Shown here one piece after another: positions 6,479 through 7,132 of a stretch of 7,132 bases of DNA (position 1 is the first letter of the stretch; the number at the start of each line of letters is the position of its first letter). The position numbers and the translations under genes are program-made. Where the stretch lies: contig CALGAR010000027.1 in the NCBI GenBank assembly GCA_937959285.1, positions 1-7,132 of the forward strand, in the 5' to 3' direction. Under the pieces are notes generated by a model. That model ran no database searches and had not been told where the DNA came from. It saw nothing but the letters and a program-made list of their open reading frames with translations. Source of the stretch: an uncultured Bryobacterales bacterium (GTDB lineage: Bacteria; Acidobacteriota; Terriglobia; Bryobacterales; Bryobacteraceae).

Positions 6479-6503
6479 ACAAAGAGGCACTTTCCTCGAT
6501 ACT
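6476..6503 (+). promoter_or_regulatory. candidate sigma70-type promoter of the stress-protein gene
   Basis: TGGACA (6476-6481, 5 of 6 to TTGACA) is followed after 16 nt by GATACT (6498-6503, 4 of 6 to TATAAT). Transcription would begin near 6510, leaving a leader of about 38 nt before the ATG at 6548. This is the best -35/-10 pair I found in the 145-nt divergent gap. Confidence 0.4.
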
Positions 6504-6532
6504 GCGTCCGTTCACGGGGCGTCGTAGAAAAG

Positions 6533-6537
6533 GGAGG
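6533..6537 (+). promoter_or_regulatory. ribosome binding site for the stress-protein gene
   Basis: GGAGG, within a longer purine run, lies 10 nt before the ATG at 6548 and supports that start. Confidence 0.6.
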
Positions 6538-6547
6538 ATCTCCATTC

Positions 6548-7132
6548 ATGGAGGATAGGACCAGGGACACGACGGTGGTCGGTGTCTTCGATTCGGAAAC
6601 GGACGCCGAAAACTGTGTGCGTGAGCTCCGAGATATTGGGTTTCGGGCCGGGGATATCAGCCTGGTGACAAAAGATCGCCGGGCGAGGGCGGCGGGCAGG
6701 AGGTTGCGAGGCAGGGGCGAGCGGAGAGCCGCGGAGGGAACGTCGATCGCCGAAAACGTTGCGGGCGGCGCGTTGTTCGGCGGCTTGGGCGGTCTGCTGA
6801 TCAGCCTCGCGGCGATTGCAATACCCGGTGTCGGCCCGATTGTCGCAGCTGGTCCGCTGGCCACGACTCTTGCCGGGGCAGGCATCGGCGCAGTGGGAGG
6901 AGGCATCATCGGCGCTATCAGGAATGCTGGCGTTCCCGAGGACGAGGCGAATGTCTATGCGGAAAGCATCCGCCGCGGCGCGACGCTTGTCGCGGTCCAC
7001 TGCGGCGTCGAAACGTGCGGCCGTGCCCGTGAAATCATGAACCGGCATCACGCGGTCGACATCGATGAACGCGCGCGCCATTATCGGGAGAACGGTTGGC
7101 GCCGCTTCGATGAGAGCGCGGGTGAATATGAG
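6548..7132 (+). CDS. YflT/general-stress-type protein with glycine-rich hydrophobic core, cut by window edge
   Basis: 195 codons are open to the window edge with no stop. Residues 8-41 (TTVVGVFDSETDAENCVREL, then GFRAGDISLVT) form a ferredoxin-like half typical of heat-induced stress protein YflT (PF11181) and related proteins. Residues 67-129 are a Gly/Ala-rich hydrophobic hairpin (GGALFGGLGGLL, AIPGVGPIVAAGPLA, GAGIGAVGGGIIGAI), probably membrane-associated. Then comes the second conserved half: GVPEDEANVYAESIRRGATLVAV (128-150) and AREIMNRHHAVDIDERARHYRENGW (160-184). This layout is familiar from stress-linked proteins that usually continue with a basic or repeat-rich C-terminal tail, which is not visible here. 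An unusually arginine-rich segment (about 44-60, nine Arg) precedes the hairpin. The start is set by GGAGG 10 nt upstream. It is divergent from the sugar operon and likely a separate transcription unit. The biochemical role of the family is unknown. Confidence 0.75.
   Translation, partial: MEDRTRDTTVVGVFDSETDAENCVRELRDIGFRAGDISLVTKDRRARAAGRRLRGRGERRAAEGTSIAENVAGGALFGGLGGLLISLAAIAIPGVGPIVAAGPLATTLAGAGIGAVGGGIIGAIRNAGVPEDEANVYAESIRRGATLVAVHCGVETCGRAREIMNRHHAVDIDERARHYRENGWRRFDESAGEYE

Noticed and set aside
6403..6909. Upstream extension of the permease reading frame by about 169 codons
   Set aside because: It is low-complexity Pro/Ala/Ser-rich sequence antisense to the YflT-type gene, precedes a clear membrane protein start with a Shine-Dalgarno, and crosses the intergenic promoter region.
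6512..7081. 189-codon minus-strand open frame
   Set aside because: Antisense to the YflT-type gene, whose conserved motifs and Shine-Dalgarno identify the true coding strand.
1..7132. Mobile elements, tRNA or rRNA genes, CRISPR arrays, toxin-antitoxin or defence genes
   Set aside because: No transposase, integrase, cloverleaf sequence, direct repeat array or defence-type protein was seen on either strand.

Overview
The window is GC-rich bacterial chromosome with seven protein genes, two of them cut by the window edges. No RNA gene, insertion sequence, phage gene or CRISPR array was seen. Three features suggest a soil-type acidobacterium (Bryobacterales/Solibacter-like) or a similar carbohydrate-degrading bacterium: twin-arginine signals on sugar-metabolism proteins, a GHL6-type putative glycosidase, and a TIGR02960-like ECF sigma factor. 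This placement is inference from gene content, not from a marker gene.

Left part (1-769, minus strand): the N-terminal part of an ECF sigma factor lies at the left edge. A small four-helix membrane protein of unknown function is encoded just upstream of it on the same strand. The 74-nt gap between them holds a near-perfect Crp/Fnr-type palindrome that also contains a possible ECF -35 motif.

Centre (841-6402): this is a sugar-utilisation locus. A secreted clan GH-A-like glycoside hydrolase reads rightward (841-2241). Convergent to it, ending 3 nt away, is a leftward three-gene operon read in the order FucP-like MFS sugar permease (6402-5260), 716-residue Tat-exported GHL6/beta-galactosidase-trimerisation-like protein (5247-3097), and Tat-exported hydroxypyruvate-isomerase-like TIM barrel (3087-2245). 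Junctions inside the operon are 12 and 9 nt, each with a strong Shine-Dalgarno. At the second junction the stop codon overlaps the next ribosome binding site, so translational coupling is likely. Inferred scheme: the exported enzymes cut and modify a plant or microbial glycan outside the cytoplasm, and the permease imports the product. The substrate cannot be read from the sequence.

Right part (6403-7132): a 145-nt divergent intergenic region carries candidate promoters for both directions with a small inverted repeat between them. It leads into the first 195 codons of a YflT/general-stress-type protein with a glycine-rich hydrophobic core, which runs off the window.

Nothing here is clearly an undescribed system. 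The most notable points are an exported isomerase in a sugar operon with an altered metal-ligand position, the CxCxxC motif in the GHL6 protein, and the candidate operators in the intergenic gaps.
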